From: Tenggerimyces flavus
GTDB taxonomy: Bacteria; Actinomycetota; Actinomycetes; Propionibacteriales; Actinopolymorphaceae
Assembly: GCF_016907715.1 (NCBI RefSeq)
Contig: NZ_JAFBCM010000001.1
Location: 7,665,420 to 7,729,419, forward strand
Reading direction: 5' to 3'
Length of the DNA stretch: 64,000 nt
Part shown: positions 52,908 through 63,863 of the stretch, in pieces
How the letters are laid out: every line of letters begins with the position of its first letter
How positions within the stretch are numbered: position 1 is the first letter of the stretch
Translations under genes and position numbers: made by a program
The notes under the pieces: model-generated
Told to the model about the DNA's origin: nothing
Databases searched by the model: none
What the model saw: the letters and a program-made list of their open reading frames with translations, nothing else

Positions 52908-53372
52908 ATGACACCACCCGCGCAAGACCGGGATCTGGGCATCCTGATCGGGCTCGCCTACCAGCAGTTCGTCCGCGAGCTGAACGCCTGGCACCACGAG
53001 CAGGGCTTCGACGATCTCGGCAGGTCGGACGGGTACGTGTTCCGCCAGCTCGCCGAAGGCCCGTCCACGGTCAGCGCCCTGGCGACACGACTCGGCATCA
53101 CCAAACAGGGCGCCGGCCAGATCGTCGACGACATGCGCCGCCGCGGGTACGTCGAGCAGCGCCCCGACCCCACCGACAAGCGCGCCAGGCAGCTCACCCT
53201 CACCGAAAGAGGACAAGCCGCCCTCAAAGCCGCGCGCACGTTCCACAGGACGTTCGAGCGCAGGCTGGTCCGCGAGCACGGCAAGGAGAGCGTCCAACGC
53301 CTACGGGAGCTGCTCGGTGCCATAGCTGGCCACACCGAAGAGGTCGCACCTCGGCCACCCGCTCCCCTCTAA
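52908..53372 (+). CDS. MarR-family transcriptional regulator
   Basis: 154 residues, one winged-helix domain. Recognition helix region ALATRLGITKQGAGQIVDDM and wing DPTDKRARQLTLTERG are typical. Dimerisation helices occupy both ends. Effector residues cannot be predicted. It is divergent from the cupin gene over a clear CAAGT/ACTTG operator, so it likely controls that gene and itself. Its last three bases overlap a degenerate iron box that belongs to the following gene remnant. Confidence 0.9.
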   Translation: MTPPAQDRDLGILIGLAYQQFVRELNAWHHEQGFDDLGRSDGYVFRQLAEGPSTVSALATRLGITKQGAGQIVDDMRRRGYVEQRPDPTDKRARQLTLTERGQAALKAARTFHRTFERRLVREHGKESVQRLRELLGAIAGHTEEVAPRPPAPL

Positions 53373-53388
53373 GGCGAGCCTAGCCTCA
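53370..53388 (+). promoter_or_regulatory. Degenerate iron box ahead of a gene remnant
   Basis: TAAGGCGAGCCTAGCCTCA matches 13 of 19 positions of the DtxR/IdeR consensus. It begins within the marR stop codon and lies ~35 bases upstream of the recognisable end of a siderophore-binding protein gene. It is probably the former operator of that gene. Confidence 0.5.
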
Positions 53389-53422
53389 GCTAGCCAGGTG
53401 CCCTGGCTGCCTCAGCTCCCAA

Positions 53423-53602
53423 GCACGTAAGGAACTCGAGAAGCAGCCGCTGTACCGGCAGCTGACGCCGGTGAAGCAGGGCAACCTGGTCTTCACCGAC
53501 GCCGAGCTGGCCGGCGCGATCTACTTCACGACGCCGTTGAGCCTTCCGTACGTGCTGGACAAGCTCGTTCCGCTGCTGGACAAGGCGGTCGAGGGCAACC
53601 CG
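53423..53602 (+). pseudogene. Remnant of a siderophore-binding lipoprotein gene (C-terminus only)
   Basis: The frame reads RKELEKQPLYRQLTPVKQGN, then LVFTDAELAGAIYFTTPLSL and PYVLDKLVPLLDKAVEG, which matches the last ~60 residues of FepB-type iron-siderophore-binding proteins (the typical alkyl-run VxF..A.A..F.tPLSLpyvLD..vp.L). The signal peptide and the first ~270 residues are missing, and there is no in-frame stop where the protein should end, because the sequence runs on into the malic enzyme gene. An iron box lies just upstream, so an internal deletion joined promoter and gene end. Confidence 0.75.
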
Positions 53603-53618
53603 CTAACGTTCCGCCGGC

Positions 53619-54821
<1,203 letters not shown>

Positions 54822-55082
54822 GAGAAACGGTGACCCTTGGGATAGAGAAGCGGTAGAAGGGTGGCGTTCCACGGTCGGCCAGAAGGTTGCGGTGGCCGCA
54901 GGGCGCCGTACGGGGGTCACCCGCGAGACGGCAATTGTGACACACCGCGTCGAACGGGGGTGTTGCGAGTGTGTAAGGAACGGCACAGTCGGCGGTGCAA
55001 CCGCCAGCGGGGATGGCAGGATGCGGGGATCCCCGGACCAGGCCGGGGTGCTCACAGTTGAGCTGCCCTACAGGGAGACGAC

Positions 55083-56000
55083 ATGAGAACGCTGGTCACG
55101 CGCCGGCTGTTGGCCCTCGCGACTGCGATTGTAGCGCTCGGTGCTGTTGCCACTGCATGCGGTGACGAAGGTGGCAGCGGCAGCCAGGGCGGCGGGAACA
55201 CCGCACAGCCCACCGCCGACACCGAGCTCGCCGCGCTCGTACCCGACGCGATCAAGGCCGACGGGAAGATCCGGGTCGGCACCGACGCCTCGTACGCGCC
55301 GAACGAGTTCATGGACAAGGACGGCAAGACCGTCATCGGCATGGATGTCGACCTGTTCAACGCCGCCGCCGCGAAGCTCGGCCTGGAGGTCGAGTGGGTG
55401 TCGGCCGTGTTCGGCGACATCATTCCGGGCGTGCAGTCGGGCAAGTACGAGGCCGGCGTCTCCTCGTTCACGATCAACGACGAGCGCAAGCAACAGTCGC
55501 TGATGATCTCCTACTTCAACTCGCCGACCCAGTGGGCGACGAAGAAGGGCAACCCGGCGGGCATCGACATCGAGAACGCGTGCGGCAAGCGGATCGCCGT
55601 GCAGCGCGACACCGTGCAGGTGACCGACCTCGACGCACGCTCGAAGGCCTGCGAGGACGCGGGCAAGCCGAAGATCGTGAAGGAAGAGTTCCAGTCCCAG
55701 GCGGACGCCACGGCGACCATCGTCACGGGCAAGAACGACGGCATGCTCGCCGACCTGCCGATCGCCGCGTACGCGGTGCAGGAGACCGGCGGCCAGCTCG
55801 AACTGCTCGCCGAGCCGTACGGTGACGCGCCCTACGGCGTCGTCGTCAAGAAGGACGACCAGAAGTTCGCCGAAGCGATCCAGAAGGCCTTCCAGGCAAC
55901 GGTCGAGGACGGCAGCTACGCCGAGGCCCTGAAGACGTGGGGCAGTGACAAGGGCGCCTTGACAGCCGACCAGATGCAGATCAACCCTTCGGCGTCATGA
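55083..56000 (+). CDS. Amino-acid ABC transporter substrate-binding lipoprotein
   Basis: 305 residues from ATG 55083 (AGGGAG five bases upstream). The signal ends in lipobox ATAC with Cys26. The SBP_bac_3 family is clear from [40 protein letters not shown] and [13 protein letters not shown]. It binds a polar or basic amino acid or a related compound. Its stop overlaps the permease start as ATGA. Confidence 0.94.
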   Translation: MRTLVTRRLLALATAIVALGAVATACGDEGGSGSQGGGNTAQPTADTELAALVPDAIKADGKIRVGTDASYAPNEFMDKDGKTVIGMDVDLFNAAAAKLGLEVEWVSAVFGDIIPGVQSGKYEAGVSSFTINDERKQQSLMISYFNSPTQWATKKGNPAGIDIENACGKRIAVQRDTVQVTDLDARSKACEDAGKPKIVKEEFQSQADATATIVTGKNDGMLADLPIAAYAVQETGGQLELLAEPYGDAPYGVVVKKDDQKFAEAIQKAFQATVEDGSYAEALKTWGSDKGALTADQMQINPSAS

Positions 56001-56941
56001 CCGCACCAGCTCCCGCGCCGGAACGGGAGCGCCCGGAGGCGATCCGGGCCGTTCCCGTCCGGCACCCCTGGCGATGGGTCGCGGCCGGCGTGATCGCGAT
56101 CCTCGCGCTGATGTTCGTCCATATGGTGCTGACGAACAAGGCGTTCCAGTGGGGCTTCATGCTGGAGAACGCGTTTGCCGGCCCGGTGCTAGAGGGTGCG
56201 CGAGCGACGATCTTGCTAACGGTCGGCGCGATGATCATCGGCATCGTGCTCGGCGTCGGGATCGCGATCATGCGGCTGTCGGACAACCCGATCCTGTCCG
56301 GCGTCGCGTGGACGTACGTCTGGTTCTTCCGGGCCGTGCCACGAGTCGTTCTCCTTGTCCTGTTCGGAAATCTCGGCATCCTGTACGCGCGGTTCGAGTT
56401 CGGCTTCCCGTTCGACTTCCTGATCGCCGACCTGTTCAACATCGACTTCTCCGGCCGGTTGTTCGGCTTCGACGCACGTACGGTGCTCACCGGCTTCACC
56501 GCCGCGGTGCTCGGCCTCGCGCTGTCCGAGGCCGCGTACATGGCGGAGATCGTGCGTGCGGGCATGCAGTCGATCGCCCCGGGACAGACCGATGCCGCGG
56601 AGTCGTTGGGGATGTCCCGCGCGCTCACGCTGCGCCGGATCATCCTGCCGCAGGCGATGCGGGTGATCATCCCGCCGACGGGCAACGAGACCATCGCGAT
56701 GTTGAAGGACACCGCTTTGGTCGCGTACGTGCCGGCGTACGAGCTGTGGTTCCAGTTGCAGGGCATCGGCTCGCGAACGTTCCAGGTTTTCCCGATGCTG
56801 ATTGCGGGATGCCTGTGGTACTTGGCGTTGACGAGCATCCTGATGGTCGTGCAGTACTTCATCGAGAAGCGGTTCTCGCGAGGGTCTCGGACCGAGGGTG
56901 CAAAGCTGCGGCTCGCTCGCGGCGGCGCGGGAGGGGCGTGA
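55997..56941 (+). CDS. Amino-acid ABC transporter permease
   Basis: 314 residues. A ~30-residue cytosolic N-tail precedes about five to six helices. The EAA loop is [28 protein letters not shown], read as two pieces. The polar-amino-acid signature [21 protein letters not shown] is also present. A homodimer would form the channel. The C-terminus is basic and the next gene follows at once, so the three form one operon. Confidence 0.94.
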   Translation: MTAPAPAPERERPEAIRAVPVRHPWRWVAAGVIAILALMFVHMVLTNKAFQWGFMLENAFAGPVLEGARATILLTVGAMIIGIVLGVGIAIMRLSDNPILSGVAWTYVWFFRAVPRVVLLVLFGNLGILYARFEFGFPFDFLIADLFNIDFSGRLFGFDARTVLTGFTAAVLGLALSEAAYMAEIVRAGMQSIAPGQTDAAESLGMSRALTLRRIILPQAMRVIIPPTGNETIAMLKDTALVAYVPAYELWFQLQGIGSRTFQVFPMLIAGCLWYLALTSILMVVQYFIEKRFSRGSRTEGAKLRLARGGAGGA

Positions 56942-56943
56942 CG

Positions 56944-57726
56944 ATGGCGATGGTGCGGGCGGAGGGCGTGCACAAGCGGTTCGGCCGGAACGAGGTCCTC
57001 AAGGGCATCGACCTGGAGATCCAGCCGCGGCAGGTGTGTTGCATCGTTGGGCCTTCTGGGTCAGGGAAATCCACGTTCCTGCGCTGCATCAACCACCTGG
57101 ACAAGATCGACGGCGGACGGCTCTGGGTCGACGGACAGCTCGTCGGCTACCGGCAGCGCGGCGACAAGCTGCACGAGCTGCGGACGAGCGAGGTCGCGGC
57201 ACAGCGACGCGAGATCGGGATGGTGTTCCAGCAGTTCAACCTGTTCCCGCACATGACGGCGCTGGAGAACGTGATGGAAGCGCCGATCCACGTGAAGCGG
57301 GAGTCGCGCAGCGCCGTACGCGAACGTTCCGCCAAGCTGCTCGACCGGGTCGGGCTGGCCGACCACAGTACGAAGTACCCGTCCCAGCTGTCCGGCGGAC
57401 AACAGCAACGCGTCGCGATCGCACGTGCGTTGGCGATGGAGCCGAAGCTGATGCTGTTCGACGAGCCCACGTCCGCGTTGGACCCCGAGCTCGTCGGCGA
57501 GGTGCTCGATGTCATGCGTCAACTCGCCCTTGACGGCATGACGATGGTCGTCGTGACGCACGAGATGAGCTTCGCTCGTGAGGTCGCCGACCTCGTGGTG
57601 TTCATGGACGCCGGCGTGGTCGTCGAGGCCGGCAAGCCGGACGACGTGCTGACGCGACCGCAGCACGACCGGACGCGGACGTTCCTGCAACGCGTCCTGG
57701 AGCCGCGGTCACGCCCGGACGAGTGA
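56944..57726 (+). CDS. Amino-acid ABC transporter ATP-binding protein
   Basis: 260 residues from ATG 56944, with GGAGGG eight bases upstream; GTG 56938 in a GTGA overlap is an alternative. Walker [10 protein letters not shown], signature LSGGQQQR, Walker [14 protein letters not shown] and the H-loop in [10 protein letters not shown] are all intact, in the GlnQ/HisP style. Its last 18 bases overlap the convergent sodX gene. Confidence 0.96.
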   Translation: MAMVRAEGVHKRFGRNEVLKGIDLEIQPRQVCCIVGPSGSGKSTFLRCINHLDKIDGGRLWVDGQLVGYRQRGDKLHELRTSEVAAQRREIGMVFQQFNLFPHMTALENVMEAPIHVKRESRSAVRERSAKLLDRVGLADHSTKYPSQLSGGQQQRVAIARALAMEPKLMLFDEPTSALDPELVGEVLDVMRQLALDGMTMVVVTHEMSFAREVADLVVFMDAGVVVEAGKPDDVLTRPQHDRTRTFLQRVLEPRSRPDE

Positions 57727-58020
57727 CCCGACGAGCCTGGCGAGACGCAGGGGCCGCGCGACGACCCCGATGAGGTCGTCGTCGGGGATGGCGCCGACCT
57801 GCCAGGAGTCGACGCCCTCGTCGGGGTTGTCCCGTTCGACCCACCAGCCGTCCTCGGCGCGATGGGTGAGGCGCTTGATCGCGAGCGGCCGGTCGGGCAG
57901 CCGGACGAGCACGAGGTCGCCGAGCTTGGGCGGCACGCCGTACCGGACCAGCAGTCGGTCGCCGTCCCGTAGCGTGGGCAGCATCGAGCGGCCTCGTACG
58001 ACCGCGATCCCCATGCGCAC
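57709..58020 (-). CDS. sodX: Nickel superoxide dismutase maturation protease (S26-type)
   Basis: 103 residues, one signal-peptidase-like domain. The catalytic Ser12 is in GRSMLPTL and Lys49 in LAIKRL, the two residues of S26 proteases. It has no membrane anchor, fitting a cytosolic enzyme that cleaves the NiSOD propeptide to expose the N-terminal His. It diverges from sodN across 92 bases, the usual arrangement in actinobacteria. Confidence 0.92.
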   Translation of the reverse strand: MRMGIAVVRGRSMLPTLRDGDRLLVRYGVPPKLGDLVLVRLPDRPLAIKRLTHRAEDGWWVERDNPDEGVDSWQVGAIPDDDLIGVVARPLRLARLVGSLVRA

Positions 58021-58112
58021 TGGACGCCCTCCCCGCTCGGTTTCGTTCGTAAGGGGTAGTGTCCATTACAGCGTCATGATCAGCCAGGGATGACAGGAAG
58101 AAGGGATCACGG

Positions 58113-58514
58113 ATGCTGTCGCGTCTGTTCGCACCAACTGTCGAGGTTTCCGCCCACTGCGACCTGCCGTGCGGCGTGTACGACCCGGCGCAGGCGAGGA
58201 TCGAGGCTCAGTCGGTCAAGGCGATCGCCGAGAAGCTCGCCGGCAACGACGACCCCGACTTCCGCACGCGATCGATCATCATCAAGGAACAGCGCTCGGA
58301 CCTCGTGAAGCACCACCTCTGGGTGCTGTGGACGGACTACTTCAAGCCCCCGCACTTCGAGAAGTACCCGCAGCTGCACGGGCTGTTCAACGAGGCCACC
58401 AAGCTCGCCGGCGCTGGCGGCACCAAGGCCAGCAACGACGTCGAGGTCGCCGACAAGCTGCTCGCGAAGATCGACGAGATCGCCGAGATCTTCTGGGAGA
58501 CCAAGAAGGCCTGA
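58113..58514 (+). CDS. sodN: Nickel superoxide dismutase
   Basis: 133 residues. The propeptide of 14 residues (MLSRLFAPTVEVSA) is followed by the nickel hook HCDLPCGVYDP: His15, Cys16 and Cys20 bind Ni once the protease removes the propeptide. The rest is the four-helix bundle of the family. It converts superoxide to peroxide and oxygen in the cytosol. Ni-dependent Fur (Nur) control is known in Streptomyces, but I see no clear Nur box in the short upstream region. A terminator hairpin follows. Confidence 0.97.
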   Translation: MLSRLFAPTVEVSAHCDLPCGVYDPAQARIEAQSVKAIAEKLAGNDDPDFRTRSIIIKEQRSDLVKHHLWVLWTDYFKPPHFEKYPQLHGLFNEATKLAGAGGTKASNDVEVADKLLAKIDEIAEIFWETKKA

Positions 58515-58537
58515 CCGGCCTCTGCCTCTCACCGAGT

Positions 58538-58573
58538 CCGCACTCGGTCCGCTCGACGGACTGGGTGCGGTTT
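58538..58573 (+). terminator. Intrinsic terminator after sodN
   Basis: CCGCACTCGGTCCG (58538-58551) pairs with CGGACTGGGTGCGG (58557-58570) around a CTCGA loop, 14 bp including two G-U pairs, followed by TTTCT. It is 23 bases after the sodN stop. Confidence 0.75.
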
Positions 58574-58701
58574 CTCGTCTCCGGCACGACGGGACCCGCG
58601 GCCCATCCTTCACCGAGTCCCACCACAATCTTTGCTGACAGACTGCCGCGCACGGACGACGATAGGTCCGGGGCACGGCAAGTGTCGGATATGGGGGACC
58701 T

Positions 58702-61638
58702 GTGGCGGTCAGCGGCGGAAAGGGCTCGCCCGACTCTGGACCGCTCGTCGGGCGGGACGTCGAGGTCCGGCGCGTCACGGCGGCGATCGAGGAGGTCGAG
58801 GCCGGGTACGGTGCCGCCGTCCTGCTCGCCGGCGACCCGGGCATCGGCAAGTCCCGCCTCGCGCACGAGGCCCTCGACCTCGCGGCCGCACGCGGGTTCA
58901 CCGCGCTGGTCGGCCGCGCCCACCTGCTGCATCGCGGCCTCGCGTACGCGCCCGTCGTCGAAGCGCTGAGCCCGCGGCTGGAAGGCCTCGACCGCGCTCG
59001 CCAGGTGAAGCTGCTCGACGGGCTCGACGACCTCGGCCGGCTCTTCCCCGCCCTTCCGGTCCGCCTCCCGGACTCGATCGGCGACCCCGCGCTGGAGAAG
59101 CTGCGGCTGTTCGAGGCGGTCACGCGGCTGCTCGGCCGCCTCGCCGGCGAGCATCCCGTCGTCCTGCTGATCGAGGACCTGCACTGGGCCGACCGGGCGT
59201 CGCTGGAGCTGCTGCACTACCTCGTGCGCGGGACAGCCGATCGCCCCGTCCTCGTGCTCGGAACGTTCCGGCCGGCCCAGCTCGGCGCGCCGGAGGAGCT
59301 CGGGCACCTGGTGGCGTCGTTCCGCGCAGAGGGCCATGGCGCCGAGCTGAAGCTGGGACCGCTGCCGTCGGACGCGATCGCCGCCGTGGTCGAGCAGGCG
59401 CTCGGCGCCCGGCCGCCCGAGTCTTTGGTGGCCGACGTCGTCGCCCGCGCGGGCGGGGTGCCGTTGTTCGCGACCGCGCTGGTCCGCTCGTTCGTCGAGT
59501 CCCGCCAGCTCACCGAGGCCGGTGGCCGCTGGACGTACCGGCCGGCGGGCGGTCGCGGCGTGCCGGCGGAGGTACGCGACGCCGTCCTCGCCGTGCTGCC
59601 CGAGCTCGCGCCGGCCGAGCGCAGCGCGCTCGAGGTCGTCGCCGTGTGCGGGTCCGGCGCCGATCCCGCGGTCGTGGAGAACGTGCTCAGCGCGCTCGGC
59701 GAGTCCGCCGACCAGGCACTGCGCCACCTCCTCGCGGCGCGTCTCGTCGTCGAGGACACCCACGAGGGCGGGCTCGTCTACCGGGTCGGGCACCCGCTGT
59801 ACGGCGAGGTTGCGTACGACTCGCTCGGCGAGATCCGCCGCCGGCGGCTGCACGCGCTCGTGGTCGGCGAGCTCGAGGACCGCCGACCGGACGACGTACT
59901 CGCCCTCGCTCCGCACTACCTCGGGGCCGGTGAGCTGGTCGACGCCGTACGCGCGCTCCGGGTCCTCGAGACGGCCGGCGGCCGCGCTGCCTCGGCGCAC
60001 GCGCACGAGGAGGCGGCCGCTCTCCTCGCCGCCGCGCTGAACCGCGCTCGCCTGCACCGGCCCGACCGCCGCGCCGGACTGCTGGAGAAGCTGGGCGCGG
60101 AGTACGAGGGGTACGGGGCGGTGGACGACGCGACCGCCGCCTGGGAGGAGGCGATCGCGGCGTACCTGGAGGCGTCGAACGAGTCCGCCGCTGGCCGGCT
60201 GCACTGGCGACTCGCCTTGCTGTACTGGGATGCGGGCGATCCCGTTCAGGCGGAGACGCAGGTACGGCACGGCATCCGGCTGCTGGAGAACCAGCCGCCG
60301 TCGTCGGAGCTCGTCGAGCTGCACTACACGCAGGTGCGGCTGCTGACCCGGCTCGGCGACCATCGCGAGCTGCGGTTGGCGATTCCACGACTGCGCGCGG
60401 TCGCGGAGGCGTCGGGCTCGCGGTCGGCGCTGGTGACGTCGGCGTTGGCTCGTGCGGATCTCGCGGTGTTCGACGACGACTACAAGAACGTTCGCCTGGC
60501 GTCGGTGGAGGCGTTGGAGCTGGCCACGGAGATCGGGAACCCGCTGCACGCGAGCTACGCGCACCGGATGCTCGCGCTGCAGTCCTGCGTGACGGGCGAG
60601 CTCGCGCTGGCCGATCGTCACGCGTCAGAGCTGCTGGCGATGTCGCGCGAGGGCGGGCGGCCGTCGCTGGAGTCCGTGGCGCGGGTCGTTCTCGGCACGT
60701 CGGCCTGGCTGCGCGGCGACTGGGACGACGCGCTGCGGGAGTTCTCCGAGGCGCACGAGGTGGCTGTCCGGGTCGGTGCCGCGCGGCAGGTGGCGTCCGC
60801 GCTGGCCTGCCGGTCGTTCGTGCTCGCGTTGCGGGGCGGCCGGCCGGCGGTCGAGGCGTGCCTGCGGGACGCGGAGAAGGCGTACGGCGAGCTCGGGCAG
60901 GACCGCCGGTTCCTCGTGCTGGTGGAGTACGCGGGCGCGTTGTTGTCCTTGCAGGAAGGTGCGCCGGACCGCGTCGGCCCGTTGGAGGGGCTGTTGGCGA
61001 TGCCTTCGCCGCACCTGTTGGTGCCGGTGCTGATGGCGTTCGGGGAGTCGCGGGCGCTGCTCTGCGACGAGGCCGCGCTCGATGCGGTGCTCGGCCGGCT
61101 GCGGCTGCTGGGTCGGTACGGCGCGTTCCCGTCGTTCGTGGCGCTGCGGATCGAGGGACTTTTGGCCCGTACACAAGGACGTTCGGACGACGCGGCTGCC
61201 CTGTTGTCGGAGGCGGCGGACGGCTTCGCCGAGCTGTCGATGGGTTTCGAGGCGGCCCGCGCCCGGCTGGAATGGGCGGAGGTCGTCGCGCCGCAAGGTG
61301 CGGTTGACGGGCTCACCGACCAGGTCTCGGCGGGGCTGGAGTTGTTCGGCACCTTGCGGGCAGCGCACTGGACCGACCGCAGCCGGCGACTGCTGCGTAC
61401 GTTGGGCGTTCGCGTTCCCCAACCCCGCAGCCGTTCCGGCGCCGCCCTCACGCCGCGCGAGCTCGAGATCGCGCTGCTGGTGGGCGACGGGCTGACGAAC
61501 ACCGAGATCGCCGAGCGGCTGTTCCTGTCCGCGCGTACGGTCGGCACCCACCTGCAGCACATCTACGAGCGCCTCGGCATCCGTTCGCGAGTCGCCCTGG
61601 CGCGCTGGACGAGCGAGAACGCGCAGAGCCTGGACTAG
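58702..61638 (+). CDS. LAL-family LuxR transcriptional regulator with N-terminal ATPase
   Basis: 978 residues from GTG 58702. The N-terminal AAA domain has Walker A GDPGIGKS at 44-51 and Walker B VVLLIEDLHWAD near 153-164. The middle ~500 residues are helical repeats (TPR-like; AYAHRMLALQSCVTGELALA). The C-terminal LuxR HTH is LTPRELEIALLVGDGLTNTE followed by IAERLFLSARTVGTHLQHIY. This is the normal layout of large ATP-binding LuxR regulators. Target genes are unknown; no obvious biosynthetic operon adjoins it. Translation begins shortly after GGGGGA. Confidence 0.93.
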   Translation: MAVSGGKGSPDSGPLVGRDVEVRRVTAAIEEVEAGYGAAVLLAGDPGIGKSRLAHEALDLAAARGFTALVGRAHLLHRGLAYAPVVEALSPRLEGLDRARQVKLLDGLDDLGRLFPALPVRLPDSIGDPALEKLRLFEAVTRLLGRLAGEHPVVLLIEDLHWADRASLELLHYLVRGTADRPVLVLGTFRPAQLGAPEELGHLVASFRAEGHGAELKLGPLPSDAIAAVVEQALGARPPESLVADVVARAGGVPLFATALVRSFVESRQLTEAGGRWTYRPAGGRGVPAEVRDAVLAVLPELAPAERSALEVVAVCGSGADPAVVENVLSALGESADQALRHLLAARLVVEDTHEGGLVYRVGHPLYGEVAYDSLGEIRRRRLHALVVGELEDRRPDDVLALAPHYLGAGELVDAVRALRVLETAGGRAASAHAHEEAAALLAAALNRARLHRPDRRAGLLEKLGAEYEGYGAVDDATAAWEEAIAAYLEASNESAAGRLHWRLALLYWDAGDPVQAETQVRHGIRLLENQPPSSELVELHYTQVRLLTRLGDHRELRLAIPRLRAVAEASGSRSALVTSALARADLAVFDDDYKNVRLASVEALELATEIGNPLHASYAHRMLALQSCVTGELALADRHASELLAMSREGGRPSLESVARVVLGTSAWLRGDWDDALREFSEAHEVAVRVGAARQVASALACRSFVLALRGGRPAVEACLRDAEKAYGELGQDRRFLVLVEYAGALLSLQEGAPDRVGPLEGLLAMPSPHLLVPVLMAFGESRALLCDEAALDAVLGRLRLLGRYGAFPSFVALRIEGLLARTQGRSDDAAALLSEAADGFAELSMGFEAARARLEWAEVVAPQGAVDGLTDQVSAGLELFGTLRAAHWTDRSRRLLRTLGVRVPQPRSRSGAALTPRELEIALLVGDGLTNTEIAERLFLSARTVGTHLQHIYERLGIRSRVALARWTSENAQSLD

Positions 61639-61764
61639 TGCGTTTCTTCGCGGGCTAGCCACTCGTAGTCTGCGACACGACGCGGCTTGCCCAGAGGTCG
61701 CCGTGGCCGATGCCGGGTGTCCGCGTACGGTGGGGTCCGCGAGGACGTAGGCGAAGGAGCGCAG

Positions 61765-62199
61765 GTGACCGAGACTTCTGACGTCAGCGAGACGACGGCC
61801 CATGGTTCAGTGGAGACCCATGTGGTCGACCTCGGCCTGCCCGCGCTGACCCCGTACGTGTCCGTACTGCGGTCGACGGCTGCCTCGCTGGCGGCTCGGC
61901 TGGACTTCACCATCGACGAGATCGAAGACCTGCGCATCGCGGTCGACGAGGCGAGCTCGTTGCTGCTGGCACAGGCGGTGTCGGGGACGCAGCTGCAGTG
62001 CCAGTTCCGGCTGCGCGGACCGGTGCTGACCGTGTCGGTGTCGGTGCAGTCGGAGTCGCCGAAGGTGCCCGCGCGGACGTCGTTCGCCTGGACCGTCCTG
62101 TCGGCCCTGGCCGGCGAGGTCGACGCGTCGGTGGACCTGGCGGGAGGCCGCGCGACGATCAGCCTGACCAAGCGCGGCGAGGCGGCGGCTGAGCGGTGA
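61765..62199 (+). CDS. Anti-sigma factor, ATP-binding RsbW-like kinase
   Basis: 144 residues from GTG 61765 (AAGGAG five bases upstream). The HATPase N-box is in FTIDEIEDLRIAVDEASSLLL. The glycine-rich lid is weak, as in many RsbW proteins: the C-terminal part reads GEVDASVDLAGGRATISLTK. It should bind and inhibit the sigma factor encoded next and phosphorylate an anti-anti-sigma protein, whose gene is not adjacent. GTGA overlap couples it to the sigma gene. Confidence 0.85.
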   Translation: MTETSDVSETTAHGSVETHVVDLGLPALTPYVSVLRSTAASLAARLDFTIDEIEDLRIAVDEASSLLLAQAVSGTQLQCQFRLRGPVLTVSVSVQSESPKVPARTSFAWTVLSALAGEVDASVDLAGGRATISLTKRGEAAAER

Positions 62200-63017
62200 G
62201 TGAAGAGACCACCGTCCCGGCACACTCCCTGGCGGACGAGCCGGACCTCAAGTTCGGTACGCCCGCGGCTCGGGAGGCCACCCACACCCTGTTCGCCCGC
62301 CTCGGCGCCGCCGAACGTGGCACCGCGGCACACGCGGCCGTCCGCGACCAGCTGGTCGAGCTGCACCTGGCCCTGGTCGAGCACCTGGCGCGCCGGTTTC
62401 GCAACCGCGGCGAACCGCTGGACGACCTCGTCCAGGTGGCGACGATCGGCCTGATCAAATCGGTGGACCGCTTCGACACCGAACGTGGCGTGGAATTCTC
62501 GACGTACGCGACGCCCACCATCGTGGGCGAGCTGAAGCGGCACTTCCGCGACAAAGGCTGGGCCATTCGCGTACCGCGGCGACTCCAAGAGCTCCGGCTG
62601 TCCCTGACGGCGGCGTCTGGGGACCTGACCCAGGAGTTGGGCCGTTCGCCGACGGTCTCGGAGCTGGCGGCGAAGCTCGGCGTCTCCGACGACGACGTCC
62701 TGGAGGGACTGGAATCGGCGAACGCGTACTCGACCCTGTCGTTGGACGCTCCCGACCAAGGCCAGGACGACGCCCCGGCCGTCGTGGAATCGCTGGGCGT
62801 CGACGACGAGGCCCTGGAGGGCGTGGAGTACCGCGAGTCGCTGCGGCCTTTGTTGGAGCGGTTGCCCGAGCGGGAGAAGCGCATCCTGTTGTTGCGGTTC
62901 TTCCGAGGACTGACGCAGTCGGAGATAGCGGCGGAGATCGGCATCTCCCAGATGCACGTGTCACGCCTGCTGGCCAGAACGCTGACCCAGCTACGCGAGG
63001 AACTGCTCGACGAGTAA
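62196..63017 (+). CDS. Sigma-B/F/G-type RNA polymerase sigma factor
   Basis: 273 residues from GTG 62196. Region 2 (about 48-118) has LDDLVQVATIGLIKSVDRFD and FSTYATPTIVGELKRHFRD, region 3 spans ~128-205 (WAIRVPRRLQELRL; LGRSPTVSELAAKLGVSDDD) and region 4 (~215-265) has LPEREKRILLLRFFRGLTQS, then EIAAEIGISQMHVSRLLART. This is a stress or developmental sigma factor paired with the preceding anti-sigma kinase. Confidence 0.96.
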   Translation: MSEETTVPAHSLADEPDLKFGTPAAREATHTLFARLGAAERGTAAHAAVRDQLVELHLALVEHLARRFRNRGEPLDDLVQVATIGLIKSVDRFDTERGVEFSTYATPTIVGELKRHFRDKGWAIRVPRRLQELRLSLTAASGDLTQELGRSPTVSELAAKLGVSDDDVLEGLESANAYSTLSLDAPDQGQDDAPAVVESLGVDDEALEGVEYRESLRPLLERLPEREKRILLLRFFRGLTQSEIAAEIGISQMHVSRLLARTLTQLREELLDE

Positions 63018-63326
63018 CAACTCCCCACAAGCGACGCGAGCCCGGCAACAAGCCCAAGCAGCAAGGAACCTCTCCCGGGACACCTGTTCCGGGGGCGGGG
63101 GCGGCGCGTGAAAAACAGGTGGCCGGGCCGGGGCGAGTCAAGGGTCGAAGATCGCGAAGCGACGTCGCCCCTGTGCGACGCCGCCGCGACGCCCTTGACG
63201 CGCCCCCGGATCGGCCACCACAGTCGACCGCCGCCACAGACCCGAGAGCTCCAAACTCCCGGAGAGAGCCTGTCGCGACAGTGAAGAGCTGGCCTAAGAA
63301 GAGCTCTCGCGCCCACGCCAGCGCAC
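63018..63326. other. Gene-poor stretch after the sigma factor gene
   Basis: No frame here has gene-like features; short open frames are arginine/proline-rich, as expected of GC-rich noise. GGGGGCGGGGGC near 63093 is a purine-rich run. No hairpin with a good stem is obvious after the sigma stop. Confidence 0.5.
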
Positions 63327-63530
63327 AGCACCCCCGCGCGATGAGATGTGCGGCCACCGGCTCGGGCTGGGATCCGCGCCGCACCCCCGCACGATGAGCA
63401 GCGCGGTGAGGCGTGCAGTCATGGACTCGGCTGTCATCCGCGCAGCACCCCGCGCGATGCGAGGTGTGTGCGGTCATCGGCTCAGCTGTCATCCGCGCAG
63501 CCCCACCTTGTGCGGCGAGCTGTGCGCGTG
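63327..63530. repeat. Degenerate tandem repeat, about 55-63 bp units
   Basis: Three and a half units begin at about 63327, 63380, 63442 and 63499. Each starts with a CAGCACCCC(C)GCGCGATG-like block and ends in CGGCTCxGCTGTCATCCGCG. Units differ by substitutions and small indels. Translation in all frames is implausible as protein. Confidence 0.6.
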
Positions 63531-63573
63531 CGGAGTCGAGATCTCCTACTGATGGGTCGCCTCGGGAGTTTAT

Positions 63574-63713
63574 GGGCCGCCCTCAATGTCAAGGGCGCTT
63601 CGCGTCTCGCCCAAACTCGCAGCAGTGCATGGTTGGGCGAGGCCTGTGGGCGAGTTTGTGCGAGATCAGGCCGTGGCCGGCCTGACCCTTGACATTGAGC
63701 CTCTCGGCGGCCC
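63574..63713. repeat. Large interrupted inverted repeat, possible MITE-like element
   Basis: Three nested pairs of arms: GGGCCGCC/GGCGGCCC (63574-63581/63706-63713), CTCAATGTCAAGGG/CCCTTGACATTGAG (63582-63595/63686-63699, perfect 14 bp) and TCTCGCCCAAACTCGC paired with its near-perfect complement (63605-63620/63650-63665, one mismatch). The whole spans 140 bp without a gene. Confidence 0.7.
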
Positions 63714-63728
63714 GACGCAGGTCGTTAA

Positions 63729-63747
63729 GGGCAGGCTCCGCCTGCCC
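63729..63747. terminator. Short GC-rich hairpin
   Basis: GGGCAGG and CCTGCCC form a 7-bp stem with a CTCCG loop. No T-run and no adjacent gene end, so its role is open. Confidence 0.35.
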
Positions 63748-63863
63748 ACCCGTGCCCCGTGGCGACCCGGCACGAGCAGAAGCGCTGAGATCCAATGACG
63801 CTCAGCTTCACGCACTCACCTGCCGCGGCCAGTCCCCCGCCACCGCCAGGGGTGGCCGTCGTT

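Noticed and set aside
58387..61174. Very long antisense frames across the LAL regulator gene
   Set aside because: They are shadows of the 978-residue regulator, which has clear P-loop and HTH motifs.
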